Part shown: one piece after another, positions 27,738 through 37,833 of the stretch
Layout: each line of letters opens with the position of its first letter
How positions within the stretch are numbered: position 1 is the stretch's first letter
NCBI GenBank assembly: GCA_049487715.1
Contig: CP150553.1
Location: 310,001 to 374,000 of the forward strand
DNA length: 64,000 nucleotides
Reading direction: 5' to 3'
DNA from: Pycnococcus provasolii
Taxonomy: Eukaryota; Chlorophyta; Pseudoscourfieldiophyceae; Pseudoscourfieldiales
Program-made: the position numbers and the translations under genes
The notes under the pieces: model-generated
Seen by the model: only the letters and a program-made list of their open reading frames with translations
What the model was told of the DNA's origin: nothing
The model's database searches: none

Positions 27738-28676
27738 ATGCCGTCTCGCTCTCCGTGCACGAAAACGAACACGCGGCACGCACGCGCAACTTCCCAGCGC
27801 ACCGCCAGATGGAAAAGCGGCGCAAAAAGTGCAGCGGCAGCACAGGCGGTGTCTTCGTCCGACGCAGACGTCCTGCGACTCGCGGAGGAAATATCTCGGG
27901 AAGCGGGCGAGCTCATCAAGCGAAAACTAGGCGCGGATATTGTCAAGACGAAAGCGAATGCGCGCGACTTGCTGACGGAGGTGGACACAGAGGTCCAGGA
28001 CCTATTGGAAACGCGCGTACGCGAACGATTTCCGGACCATTATTTCCTCGGTGAAGAGAGCGGGATCTCGCTAGACGAAGCGCTCGACCATTCGCCGGAG
28101 TGGCTTTGGATCGTCGACCCCATCGACGGCACGACCAACTTCGTTCACGGAATTCCAATGTGCGCTGTGTCCGTGGGTGTCGCGCACAGGGAGGAATTAG
28201 CTGTTGGCGTCATACACGACCCGTTTCGAGATGAACTGTTCTGCGCACGAAGAGGGCATGGTTGCTTCCGCAACGGCACGGCCGTCCACGTCGGCGCCGA
28301 GGCAACTCCAATGGAGGCTGTCGTGTGTACTGGCTATGCACCCATAGCAGAGGCGACTGAGCCATTTTTGAGAGGAATTGCGGCGCTTGCTCGCCTGCCT
28401 GTTCGAACACTTCGGATGCTCGGTTCCGCCGCAGTCATGTTTGCTTGGGTCGCTGACGGCAGGATTACGGCGTATGCCGAGGTTGACTTGAACGCGTGGG
28501 ATATCGCGGCGGGCGCATTACTCATTCAGGAGGCTGGAGGTAAGATAACAGATCTCGACGGCACCCCATATACGTTACGAACGCGCGCGGTCCTCGCTTC
28601 GAACGGGGCGACACACGATAGCCTTCTTACCGCGCTCCAGGACGCGAAGGTTGAAGGGTTGGAGAGTAAGAAGTAA
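27738..28676 (+). CDS. Inositol monophosphatase-family phosphatase
   Basis: 312 residues from ATG at 27738. Residues 1-40 are Arg/Thr/Ser/Lys-rich and look like an organelle presequence. The IMPase signatures are all present: GEESG (metal-binding Glu), WIVDPIDGTTNFVHG (about 124-138) and LNAWDIAAGALLIQEAGG (about 251-268). These enzymes hydrolyse inositol phosphates or related sugar or histidinol phosphates with Mg2+; the exact substrate cannot be assigned. A duplicated fragment of the PQQ-dehydrogenase gene starts only 16 bp after the stop. Confidence 0.92.
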   Translation: MPSRSPCTKTNTRHARATSQRTARWKSGAKSAAAAQAVSSSDADVLRLAEEISREAGELIKRKLGADIVKTKANARDLLTEVDTEVQDLLETRVRERFPDHYFLGEESGISLDEALDHSPEWLWIVDPIDGTTNFVHGIPMCAVSVGVAHREELAVGVIHDPFRDELFCARRGHGCFRNGTAVHVGAEATPMEAVVCTGYAPIAEATEPFLRGIAALARLPVRTLRMLGSAAVMFAWVADGRITAYAEVDLNAWDIAAGALLIQEAGGKITDLDGTPYTLRTRAVLASNGATHDSLLTALQDAKVEGLESKK

Positions 28677-28692
28677 TGTTTCTTGGAGAGTA

Positions 28693-29330
28693 TTGCCGAA
28701 GAGTGACTTTCCAGACGACGCGAACGAGACGACCGTATTAGTTGCTTTGCACGGCTCGTGGAATCGGAGCCGAAAGATTGGATACTCCGTCCATCGTGTC
28801 GTGCTGCGCTCAACGGGCGAGGTTAAGACGCACGACGTGCTCATTGATGGCTGGCTTGACAGATCCTCCGACTCTGTATGGGGTCGCCCAGTTGACGTCG
28901 AACTATTACCCGACGGTTCCGTCCTAATTTCAGATGACGGAAAAAACGCAGTTTACCGTCTAGCTTGGCATACGACTCCACCGGCGACGACGACGACGAC
29001 GACTACACCGGCGACGACGACGACGACAACGACAGATGACGCCGTTTACGTGCTCGCCGTCTTGCTCGTTGCTGCGGCGTAAAGTTAGTGTATTCGAAAT
29101 ATAATTTATCGTAAGATTTGATCGTATGCAATTTTTCCTCGGAACCGTATTTGCAATTTTCCGGAAAATAATAGGTCAAGAAAATAGGTCGAGAAAAAAA
29201 AAGTCCCTCTGGGATCCCGCTCCGGCGCATAACTTTTTAAGTCGGCGCCATTTTTATGTTTCACTTCACTATTGGTCAACCCAAAACGTCATTATTTTTA
29301 TAACGGAAAAATAAAGTGGAGGTTGCAAAA
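28693..29330 (+). pseudogene. Truncated duplicate of the PQQ-dehydrogenase gene and its 3' flank
   Basis: From 28693 to about 28975 the sequence is nearly identical to codons of the gene at 16584-18308 (reverse strand, about 16975-17256); I saw only one or two base differences. The Thr repeat is about 280 bp shorter here, then the C-terminal VYVLAVLLVAAA and stop (29082) follow. The 3' flank (29083-29330) matches the flank at 16325-16583 with more divergence and indels. It lacks the first 350 residues, including the signal peptide, so it cannot encode the same protein. A residual ORF 28651-29082 overlaps the IMPase stop in another frame. Confidence 0.9.
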
Positions 29331-29499
29331 TGATGCGCATGTCCTGCCCGTCATTTTCAGACAATGTTTTTCGACTTGCGGTGGGTGGAAGGGTTGTAAA
29401 ATGGACGATTTGGGTTTGTAAGGGTTGGTGTTGTATTCAAAGTGTATCAGTTGCTACACATTTTACATTACATAATCGTTAGAGAGTCATAAGAGGATT
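29331..29499. other. 3' flank between duplicate fragment and PHD gene
   Basis: A short spacer with no ORF or motif of note. Confidence 0.4.
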
Positions 29500-30738
29500 T
29501 CATGAGGGAAGGGCAGCACTTCCCATGTTGATGCCCAACCTTGCCATCATCTGCTTGTTGCGCTCGATATTGCGCTGGCGCTCTAATTCGTATTCGCTGA
29601 GTTGCGTCACGGGCGGCGGCTGAGAAGGTCCCGCCGCTGCAGCCGGCCATGCCGCTGACGCCGGCTCAGGGGGTGACAGAAGATTCGTGCGCCTCACGTC
29701 GAACTTCTGACGCGAATGCTCCTGGCAGAAGCCCACGGCGTCTCCACTATCTGTGAAAGCAAGGATCCAGCCGGCGGCGCGCGCACAAAGCGGGTGGAAG
29801 GCGCGGCAGCACCGAGGGAAATGGCACTGGATCGCGCCGCCGCCGCTCTGTTTGCACAGCTCGCACACGAGAGAGAGGCGGCTTCTTGCCACCTGGTCCA
29901 GGTTGACGCCCTCACAGACCCGTGGCTTGTCAAAGCTCACCTCCGGATTCCACAGTGCGCATGCGATGTGACACCAAGGACGACTGGTGGCTGCCATGCC
30001 CGTCACGCGACGCATCGCACCGCCAACGACGGGACAGAGTGCGCACCGCGCGTCTCGATTGGCCGGCAAGTTAGCGGCACAAGTATCGCAGTACCACTCG
30101 CCGGTTGGAATCTCGTCGAGGCCGTGACACTGCAGGTGAACCAAGTTGTGGCAGTCGATACCATCGCAGTAGATGAACACGTTGTCTGCATCCGCGTCGA
30201 TGTCGCCACAGATGGAGCAGCACTCGGCCGCACCGGCGTGCCGGACAGGCTCCCACAATGGTGGCGTATCCCGTGACCAGTTTACAACCTCTGCGTCGTA
30301 CTGCATGCCGCCCTCGACGTACTTGCTGCGCTTGCTTCTCCTTGCTGTTGATCCATCATTCTCCACGTCACTTTCCGTTAGATTCTCCGGTAACTCGTCC
30401 ACGTAACGCTTCGCCGACTGTCCACCCAATCGGGAGCTCCTTCGCTTTGGCTGAAGTGCGAGTGCCAACTGCTGGTCGTTGACGTTTACGTTCGCCCCGC
30501 GTGCCCCATCCAAGCGGCCATCAGCTGTTCCGTCGCTGCGAAGTCTGGACCAGTAGCGCAAGCCCCCTCCCACATATCGCACCACGCCGCTGTCAGTCCA
30601 CCCGCGACCCGCCGTAGCGTATGCCCCGCGGCCGGACGAAGACACGTCCGAAGCAAGGAGGTGGTAGGACTCGAATAGCATGCGGAAAGCTTTCATCTGG
30701 TGTCTCAGCTGCACGAGCTGTTCTTCGGTGAACGCCAT
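29500..30738 (-). CDS. QLQ-domain and PHD/extended-PHD chromatin protein
   Basis: 412 residues from ATG at 30738. It starts with a QLQ motif (FTEEQLVQLRHQMKAFRML), found in SWI/SNF-type and growth-regulating proteins. Residues about 168-217 are a PHD finger (CCSICGDIDADADNVFIYCD ... HLQCHG ... WYCDTC), followed by an extended PHD: CALCPVVGGAM, PWCHIACALWNPEVSF, CELCKQSGGGAIQCHFPRC, FHPLCARAAG and a final FCQEHS. This PHD/ePHD pair occurs in BRPF, JADE and AF10 histone readers. The C-terminus has ELERQRNIERNKQMMARLGI, a helix common in plant nuclear proteins. A nuclear, histone-binding role is inferred. The QLQ combination is unusual. Confidence 0.88.
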   Translation of the reverse strand: MAFTEEQLVQLRHQMKAFRMLFESYHLLASDVSSSGRGAYATAGRGWTDSGVVRYVGGGLRYWSRLRSDGTADGRLDGARGANVNVNDQQLALALQPKRRSSRLGGQSAKRYVDELPENLTESDVENDGSTARRSKRSKYVEGGMQYDAEVVNWSRDTPPLWEPVRHAGAAECCSICGDIDADADNVFIYCDGIDCHNLVHLQCHGLDEIPTGEWYCDTCAANLPANRDARCALCPVVGGAMRRVTGMAATSRPWCHIACALWNPEVSFDKPRVCEGVNLDQVARSRLSLVCELCKQSGGGAIQCHFPRCCRAFHPLCARAAGWILAFTDSGDAVGFCQEHSRQKFDVRRTNLLSPPEPASAAWPAAAAGPSQPPPVTQLSEYELERQRNIERNKQMMARLGINMGSAALPS

Positions 30739-30999
30739 GGCGAGCCCCTTAAGGTGGGAAGGGGGAGGAGGAGAGGATGGGAGGGGAGGGCAAGCGAGGG
30801 GCCGGGAGGGGGACGAAGGAGGAGGAGAAGATCGAAGAGGAGCAGAAGAGGAGAGAAGAGGAGTAAGTTAGGGGTTCCGAGGTCCTCCCCAACCCCTAAT
30901 CGGCGATGCCTGGTCGCCTCTTTCCTCCCGTCCCCAGCCCCTGCCCCCCCCTGCGCCGCCGCCGCCGCCATCTCACCCCACCGCAGCAGCCCCTCCCCC
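30739..30999. promoter_or_regulatory. Divergent promoter region, PHD and NOP2 genes
   Basis: 261 bp between outward starts. It has a GGAGGA/GAAGAGGAG purine tract at 30760-30865 and GGGGTT/CCCCTAA at 30868-30899. The 5' UTR of NOP2 is C-rich. Confidence 0.4.
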
Positions 31000-31258
31000 A
31001 TGCCCAAAAAGCCGACCAAACAGATGGTGGCGAAAGTCACACGCGCGCACAAGAAAGATATAGTGCCAAAGGGAAAGCCAAAGGCAAAAGCTACTGCTAA
31101 GCCTGTGTACGACGACGACGACGACTCGGAAGAGGAGGACTCCATGGAGTTTGACGAAGAGGAGGACGAGGAGGACTTTGACGAGGGTGAGGAACGTGAC
31201 GTACAGAGGAAACATGTCAAGGGCTTAAGCAACGGTAAGGGAAGTGCGCGACCCCTCT

Positions 31259-31290
<32 letters not shown>

Positions 31291-33144
31291 TTTGATGATG
31301 ACGACGACGTCGACATTATGGACGACGAGTTCGACGACGACGACGACGACGACGACTTTGGTGACGACGATGATGATATGGAGCTGGCGTTGGAGCGTCA
31401 GTCTAAGGTGCTGGAACGACGCGAGCGTGAGGATAAGAGGTTGGCGGCGGCGGAGACACGCGACGCCATCAGAACAAGAGGACTGCGAGAGGACGACGAG
31501 GAGGGCGAAGAAGACGACGAAGAAGCTGGCGCATTCGGCAGCATCCTTGACGAAGACATTGCCGCAGGAGCTGGCGCTGATGACGAGGACGACGAAGACG
31601 ACGAGGATGACGAGGATGACGAGGACGATGAGGACGCGCCGCTGCTACCCCGTTCGCGAGGTGGCGGCGTCGCTGCGACTTCGATGCCACCTAATCCTCA
31701 GATGCTCTCACAGCGCATCGAACGCCTCGTGACTATCCTCGGCGACTTTAAGACTCTCGCGGAACCGCGAAGTACGCGACAGCAGCACATTGCGCAGCTG
31801 AAGCGCGATATCATGCGACTGTACGACTACAACGGCTACATGCTTGACACCTTCTTCCAGCTCTTCAAGCCGGAGGAGGCGTGGGCGCTCGTCAAGGCGA
31901 ACGAGGCGCCTCGTCCCATCACACTACGCACGAATACGCTCAAAACGCGCCGAAAGGATCTTGCGCAGGCTCTCATAGGTCGTGGTGTGAGCGTCGATCC
32001 ACTGCCCGGCGAATGGTCCAAGGTGGGACTCGTCGTGAACGCTTCGAAGGTTCCGATTGGTGCGACGCCGGAATACATGGCTGGGCACTACATGCTGCAG
32101 GGTGCGACCTCGTTTTTGCCCGTCATGGCGCTTGCACCGCAGCCAGGTGAGCGCGTGATTGATATCGCCGCGGCGCCTGGCGGCAAGACGAGCCACTTGT
32201 GCGCGCTGATGCGCGACACGGGAGTGTTGTACGCAAATGAGCTAAATCAGAAGCGATGGAAATCGGTGAGTGCAAACCTTCAGCGCATGGGAGCTACGAA
32301 CGCAATTGTCTGCGGATATGATGGGCGCAAGCTGCCTGCAATTCTCGGCAAGAATTCGATGAACCGTGCATTGCTGGATGCTCCGTGCTCTGGCACCGGT
32401 GTGATTTCCAAGGATCCGAGTGCGAAGAGCTCGAAGAGCCTTGAAGAGATTCGAGACTGTGCTCGGCTGCAGAAGGAGCTACTTCTGGCGGCGATTGACC
32501 TCGTGGAGGCAGATAAAAGCGGCACCGGCAAGGGTGGAGGTATTGTTGTGTACTCGACGTGCAGCATAACAGTCGAGGAGAACGAGATGGTCGTCGACTA
32601 CGCGTTGCGCAAGCGCGATGTCGTTCTCGTTGACACTGGCTTGCAATTTGGCAAGGAGGGCTTCACACGATACCGTGAAAATCGCTTTCACCCCTCGCTG
32701 AATCTCGTGCGCCGCTTCTACCCTCACGTGCATAACATGGACGGTTTCTTCGTGGCACGCCTGCGCAAGCGCTCTGCCGGTCCTTCGAAAGTTCAGGCAA
32801 AGGCTGCCGGTGAAGAGCAGGAGGACGTCGAAGATATGGAGGACATGGAAGACGACTCCGACGACTTTGACGATGACACCGAATTTGAGGTTGTTCAGCA
32901 GCAGGATGAACCGCCTGTCGAGGAGGTGCCAAAGAAGAAGAAGGAGAAAGCTTGGATGCGTGCATTGCGCGAGGAGGTGGAGGCTGAACTTGAGACCGGC
33001 AGACGTCAAAAGAAGGCGAAGAAGGAGACGAGAACAAAGGAGTCAGCCTCAGCACCTCCAAAGGCGAAGAAACGTGCGAAGAAAAGCGACGCTGAGTTGC
33101 CAGAGCAGAAGATGACGACGAAGAAGAAATCTAAGAAGCTGTAA
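31000..33144 (+). CDS. NOP2: NOP2/NSUN-type rRNA cytosine-C5 methyltransferase
   Basis: 714 residues from ATG at 31000. It methylates large-subunit rRNA during nucleolar ribosome assembly. The N-terminal 220 residues are Lys-rich and then Asp/Glu-rich, with long acidic runs encoded by GAC repeats. The catalytic domain has VPIGATPEYMAGHYMLQGA, the SAM motif DIAAAPGGKTSHL (about 387-399), DAPCSGTGVISKDP (about 459-472) and the catalytic YSTCSITVEENE (about 517-528), then the family end FHPSLNLVRRFYPHVHNMDG. The Lys-rich tail (about 650-714) is a nucleolar targeting candidate. The 3' flank holds reversed element c. Assignment is strong. Confidence 0.95.
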
Positions 33145-33204
33145 ATTCGACCACCAGGTTCCTTACATTAAGGAGCAAAACTCCAACAAAATACTTTACC
33201 AATG

Positions 33205-33261
33205 GTTGCTCATTCAAAGCTTGGCAACGACTGTTGGACAAAGTAAACTCCGTTCCATTAC
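33205..33261 (-). repeat. Dispersed 3'-flank element, copy c (reversed)
   Basis: On the minus strand this reads GTAATGGAACGGAGTTTACT then TTGTCCAACAGTCGTTGCC, matching copies a, b and d. It lies between the convergent NOP2 and cyclophilin genes. Confidence 0.5.
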
Positions 33262-33383
33262 CGAAAAAGAAATCCTAGCAAAAAAAACCCTCCGTTCCAC
33301 CTCGTTCTCCCCGTGTCATCTTTGATTCTTTGCTGAGAAAACTCTGTGAAACTCTCCCAAAGTGTGCGTCAGTGGTTGTTCGC

Positions 33384-34157
33384 CTACAGCGGCAGCTCGC
33401 CGCTGTCCGCGATCACAACCTTCTTGGACGGCTTGCCGGACTGGCTTCCAACACCCTCCACCTTGTAAATGACGTCCATGCCCTCGATCACCTTGCCGAA
33501 GACGACGTGCTTTCCGTCGAGCCAGCTCGTCTTAACGGTGCAGATAAAAAACTGGCTGCCGTTCGTGTCCGGTCCGGCGTTGGCCATGCTCAGCGTTCCC
33601 GGTCCCTCGTGTCGGAGTCCGAAGTTCTCGTCAGCAAACTTCATGCCGTAGATGCTCTCTCCTCCCATGCCGTTTCCGTCGGTGAAGTCACCACCTTGAA
33701 TCATGAAGCTTGGGATGATGCGGTGGAAGCCGGATCCCTTGAAGTGAAGCGGCTTGCCCTTCTTTCCCATGCCCTTCTCGCCAGTCGTAAGCGCACGGAA
33801 GTTCTCCACCGTCTTGGGCACCTGCTTGCCGTACAGGCCCATGACGACGCGTCCCGCGGGCTCGCCGGCAATCTCAATGTCGAAGTACACCTGTGCCATG
33901 AGTGAAAACAAAAAAAGTGAGAAAGTAAAAAAAAATGTGAGAAAATGTCGTGATCAAAAAAAACAGAACGCCAAAGAGAAAAAAGACCACAAGGCGAACA
34001 CACGAAAAAAAAAAATAAAAAAAAACAGAAGTACTACAGCTAACATGCATACCTTGTGAGTGATCGTGGCATCACCTGCCGCCTTCGCCGCGAACACGGC
34101 CATTATCATTGCGAGAAGGCCTACGCCAACAAAAACGAGTGTGCGTGCCGTCATCAT
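33384..34157 (-). CDS. ER-type cyclophilin (peptidyl-prolyl isomerase), one intron
   Basis: Two exons, 34053-34157 and 33384-33890, with a 162-nt intron 33891-34052 (GTATGC...GCACAG), give 203 residues. Exon 1 encodes a signal peptide ([21 protein letters not shown]). The join THK-VYFDIEI restores the ER cyclophilin (PPIB-like) start. Active-site residues are present: [34 protein letters not shown] and [10 protein letters not shown]. The C-terminus is GELPL without a KDEL signal. The last nine intron bases are ATGGCACAG, which would start a cytosolic form [10 protein letters not shown] if transcription began inside the intron. Family and splicing are strongly supported. Confidence 0.95.
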
Positions 34158-34479
34158 GGCTGTGGAAAACGGGAAAACGGGAAAGTGAGAGCTCCGGAGG
34201 GGTGTGTCACCGAGGCCCGGGAGAGGGGGGAGGGGAGGGGGACGAAACCAACAAGGCAACAACAGGCAAGTGGGGAGGAGAAAAACCCTAAAGGCCCTAC
34301 CCGTGAAAAACTATTCTTCGTTCCCCTCCGCCCCCGGGTTAGGGCTAGGGTTAGGGCTAGGGGTAGGGCCGGCCCTGTCACGTATGTATGGCACCAGTTG
34401 TACGACATGGACGTTCGAAGTAAAGTACTAGTACAGTTCACTACCCGGTACTGAAGGAGCGAACTTAGGCGCATATGCA
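34158..34479. other. Promoter of cyclophilin gene with telomere-like repeat
   Basis: At 34336-34368 the sequence is GGGTTAGGGCTAGGGTTAGG and continues with GGCTAGGGGTAGGG, a degenerate TTAGGG array. The rest has GGGAGG tracts. No gene was seen. Confidence 0.6.
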
Positions 34480-36114
34480 CTAACGGCAAAGCCGCGCGCT
34501 CGCACGCACCGCCGCGCGTCGCACCTCCTCGTCTGCGTCGCTCGTGCGCCGAGTCACCGCTAAGCGCAACACGTCCCAGCGACAAGATACGCGATCCTCG
34601 CCTAGCATGCGCGCACAAGGCCACAAATTGAGGACCGCTCGGATCGCGGCGCGACGGATGTTGGCCTGACTATCGTCGACGAGGCTAGCGACTTGCCCAA
34701 TGTAGGAGGCTGCCGCCTCGTTGTTAGGAAGCCGGCCAATCATACGAGCGGCGGATAGTCTCACCTCCGGATGCGCGTCGGAAAGGCACTTGGTTGCTGC
34801 ATGAAGTGCCTTTCCGGGATCGACGAGGTGAGACACGGCGTCAACGGCAGCACCTCTCACAGTCCAATCGTTGTCGTTGCAAAGTGTGGCCAATGCTTCG
34901 GAGGACTCCGCGGGCGCGGCGCCACCTGCAGAACCGAGCGCCTCCGCGACGGCCCTGCGCGTGCTCACGTCGTTGTCTAAATGCAATTGGCACAATGCGA
35001 GGACGATCGAGACACGCTGCTGTTCATCATGCTTAGATCCACCTGCGTCATCGTTCCATTCGGCAGTGGCGGGTAGCACCTCCGCAAGCGCGAGGCAGCT
35101 TTCTCGACGCAGATCCGCACTCTCCGATCGCAGAGCAAGCGCAAGCGCAGCGATGCACTCCTCGTCCGCAAGATGTCGCAAGGATGCGATAGAACGCGCG
35201 GAGGATGCTCTCTGCACGTCGCCGTGACGTTCGTTTCGGAGGACGTGAACGAGGTGTTGTAGAAATGGAGCAGCCTCCTCGGGCATATCACCCACGGCTC
35301 GCGCAGCCGCACGAGACACGTCAGCATCCGGGTCCGAGACGGCGCCGACGATTCGGCTCACATATCCCGTTGCTCGAACGTGAGACAATGCCTCCAGTCC
35401 TGCGCACCGCGCCTCTGGGCGAGAGTGGCCAAGCAGCTTGACGAATTCTTCTGCTGTGCGTGAAGTTCCAGCTTCCTCGCCTAGTGCCTTAATGACGACA
35501 AGCGTCGCCTCACGCAGCTGCCACGACTCGTCCGCAAGTGCAGGTGCGAGCAAATGTGCGGTTTCTACCACGGCCGTCTGACCTGATTCGTGCAAGTTGA
35601 GGAGAGACTGCACACATGCGACGCGCGTGGCGTGCGCGCGACGCCAGTCGGCAACGGCCAATGCAAGCAAGGTGACGACGTCGTCGGGTGTGCGCGAGCC
35701 CGTGGCGTGAAGAGCACGGGACGACCACGCGCGAACCGCGTTGTCGTCGTCCATCAAGCCGCGCGCAAGGCAGTGTGCGTGTCTGGCCGTCTTGTTCGGC
35801 TGAAGCTCGGCGAGAGCCGCCAGACTCGCTGCTGCACGCGCCCGCCACTTTGCTGCCGCCAACGCCGCCGCTGTCGTTGCGTCAGCGCTGCTGGTTGGTG
35901 TTGAAGTCGATGCTGAGGCTGATGCAAGTGTGCGCGCGGCGACGCCGCCGTGTTCTCCGAGCAAGCTGTGCCACAGCTTACAAGTCAGCGCGGCGGACGC
36001 CGCATCCGTCGGGTCGAGCGCGTGCAGGACGATTCTCAAAATTTCCTGCGGAATTTCGTCAAGTCGTACCACCGCCACCACCTCATCCTCTTTTTCTTTT
36101 TCTTGAGCAGGCAT
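34480..36114 (-). CDS. F-box protein with HEAT-like repeats
   Basis: 544 residues from ATG at 36114; the frame is open upstream to 36345 without ATG. An F-box lies at about 13-53 (LDEIPQEILRIVLHALDPTD then LTCKLWHSLL), so it may recruit an SCF ubiquitin ligase. The remainder is a chain of HEAT/PBS-lyase-like repeats: AVRAWSSRALHATG, ESWQLREATLVVIKALG, RPEARCAGLEALSHV, DADVSRAAARAVGDM, EVRLSAARMIGRLP, QANIRRAAIRAVLNL and DEEVRRAAVRASARL. A protein-like segment in another frame just upstream (PPVVPEIHAAQQEATALEQQ) suggests a missing first exon or frame change across the GAA repeat at 36180-36200. The substrate is unknown. Confidence 0.85.
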   Translation of the reverse strand: MPAQEKEKEDEVVAVVRLDEIPQEILRIVLHALDPTDAASAALTCKLWHSLLGEHGGVAARTLASASASTSTPTSSADATTAAALAAAKWRARAAASLAALAELQPNKTARHAHCLARGLMDDDNAVRAWSSRALHATGSRTPDDVVTLLALAVADWRRAHATRVACVQSLLNLHESGQTAVVETAHLLAPALADESWQLREATLVVIKALGEEAGTSRTAEEFVKLLGHSRPEARCAGLEALSHVRATGYVSRIVGAVSDPDADVSRAAARAVGDMPEEAAPFLQHLVHVLRNERHGDVQRASSARSIASLRHLADEECIAALALALRSESADLRRESCLALAEVLPATAEWNDDAGGSKHDEQQRVSIVLALCQLHLDNDVSTRRAVAEALGSAGGAAPAESSEALATLCNDNDWTVRGAAVDAVSHLVDPGKALHAATKCLSDAHPEVRLSAARMIGRLPNNEAAASYIGQVASLVDDSQANIRRAAIRAVLNLWPCARMLGEDRVSCRWDVLRLAVTRRTSDADEEVRRAAVRASARLCR

Positions 36115-37120
36115 TCCTTGAGTATGATCGTTCTCGCATTGGTCGCCACGTTCGTCGTCCGTTGTCGTTCTTTCTTTGTCTTCTTCTTCTTCTTCTTCTT
36201 CGAACCTCCCCCTGCTGCTCAAGAGCCGTCGCTTCCTGTTGTGCGGCGTGTATTTCCGGCACGACAGGAGGTTGACTTGAGGTTGACAACACGGCGTCAG
36301 CCTCTGAGTCCACGGGGTTTGCGCGGATATCTGTTCCCTGCACTGTCACTGCTGACGAGGCAGACGCGTCGACGGAACACGGCGACTGTGACGCCTCCTC
36401 GTCCGTGGGCATGGGAAGAGGTTGAGGTGGTGATTGAGGGGGCGTTGGGGGACGGACGGTGCAAGGGCAAGGCGAGACGCCTGGGAGCCAAGAGCTTGTT
36501 TTCTCCCTTCGCATTTGCGGCCGTGTTCTGAGTGACATCAATCACATCACCCTAACCCTAACCCTAACCCTAACCCTAACCCTAACCCTAACCCTAACCC
36601 AATCTGACCCCCATTTTCCCTTGCTTTGCTTCCCCCAAGACCTTCCCCAAAGGTGATTCCCCCAAATTCCCCTCCGATTTTCCTTCCCCTCTGCCCTCTG
36701 AGGTCTGGGCGATTCATTTCCCTCACATCCGGACCCGGAATTGAATGCACTGGGGATCCACCTATTTGTCCCCCAGGCTGCCAGGGTGAATCCCTTTGTC
36801 CCAAGTTTCCCTTTCCCTTCCTTTTTTGTTAACATCCGGCGATACGGCATAAGAGGGAACATCCGGCACCCGAAGGTCAAGGAACAAACAGGCCACGGAC
36901 AGGGCTGCAACAGGGAGGGTATAGAACCTAGAAACGAATGCGGTTGAGTTGGAACCGACGACTTTCTGACTTTCTTTTCCTGCCTCTCAACTTCAACCTC
37001 CCCGTTCCCGTTCCCGGAACGTATTATTCCCGTACTCCTACGAGGTTGGCGTTGCAACAAAACAAACGACATTTTGTTGTTTCTTCACAACAACAGACAA
37101 CAGACAACAACCATTGAACC
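36115..37120. other. Intergenic region with interstitial telomeric array
   Basis: About 1 kb between two outward genes. It contains a possible upstream exon of the F-box gene (to about 36540), the CCCTAA array, and then T/C-rich sequence before the UBE2C gene. No independent gene is supported. Confidence 0.5.
36550..36600. repeat. Interstitial telomeric repeat (CCCTAA)8.5
   Basis: 51 bp of perfect CCCTAA repeats. This is the TTAGGG telomere type rather than the TTTAGGG type of most plants. It sits in a divergent promoter gap, well inside a gene-rich region. The frame across it reads as Val-Arg repeats, which is an artefact. Confidence 0.97.
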
Positions 37121-37702
37121 ATGCCGGGGGACACAGAACAGCTTGCGGTGGTGGACGGCGTTGGGCCCGGAACAGCTGCGGCAGGGTCTGGTGCAGTCGA
37201 AGCGTCAAAGGCGCACGCATCATCACAGCCTACAACACAGTCATCCGCGCAGGTCACCAAGCGACTCCAGTCGGAACTCATGGCGCTCATGACCTCCGCC
37301 CAAAACGACGGCGTGTCCGCATTCCCCGACGGCGATAACATTTTCATCTGGATTGGAACCATCGTAGGAGGCGCAGGGACCGTGTACGAAAACCTGTCGT
37401 ACAAACTCAGCCTGAAGTTTCCCGTCGACTACCCGTTCCAGCCGCCAACCGTGAAGTTCGAAACGCCGTGCTTTCACCCGAACGTCGACCAGTACGGGAA
37501 CATTTGCCTCGACATCCTGCGCGAAAAGTGGTCAGCCAGCTACACCGTGCGAACCATCCTCCTGTCCATACAAAGTCTGCTCGGCGAACCCAACAACGAG
37601 TCGCCACTCAACGGATACGCGGCGCACCTCTGGTCAAACGAGGAGGAATACCTCAAGGTGCTGACGAAGAAGTACCAAGAGGCGGTGGGAACAAACAAGT
37701 AA
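37121..37702 (+). CDS. UBE2C: Ubiquitin-conjugating enzyme E2 C (anaphase-promoting complex type)
   Basis: 193 residues from ATG at 37121. After a 44-residue Ala/Gly/Ser-rich extension, a complete UBC fold begins at [13 protein letters not shown]. It contains [20 protein letters not shown] with active-site Cys129 and the HPN motif, then [20 protein letters not shown] and [19 protein letters not shown]. The [10 protein letters not shown] and [14 protein letters not shown] segments match UBE2C/UBC19 best among E2s. This E2 starts ubiquitin chains on cyclin B and securin for the APC/C. An N-terminal extension is also typical of UBE2C. Confidence 0.93.
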   Translation: MPGDTEQLAVVDGVGPGTAAAGSGAVEASKAHASSQPTTQSSAQVTKRLQSELMALMTSAQNDGVSAFPDGDNIFIWIGTIVGGAGTVYENLSYKLSLKFPVDYPFQPPTVKFETPCFHPNVDQYGNICLDILREKWSASYTVRTILLSIQSLLGEPNNESPLNGYAAHLWSNEEEYLKVLTKKYQEAVGTNK

Positions 37703-37833
37703 ATTTAGACTAGTCGAAGAAAGACGTAAGTAGCTGAATGTAATGTTCGGGACCAAACCAACCAACATATCATAGACTACCAACCAACAAAAGTGAACGG
37801 TTCAAAAACGTGGTGAGTGATTTGTGGAGAATT

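Noticed and set aside
28651-29082. 143-codon ORF as an independent gene
   Set aside because: It is the 3' part of the duplicated dehydrogenase gene without the signal peptide or most of the propeller.
36542-37072. ORF with Val-Arg repeats
   Set aside because: It arises from reading the CCCTAA array; no other protein-like content.
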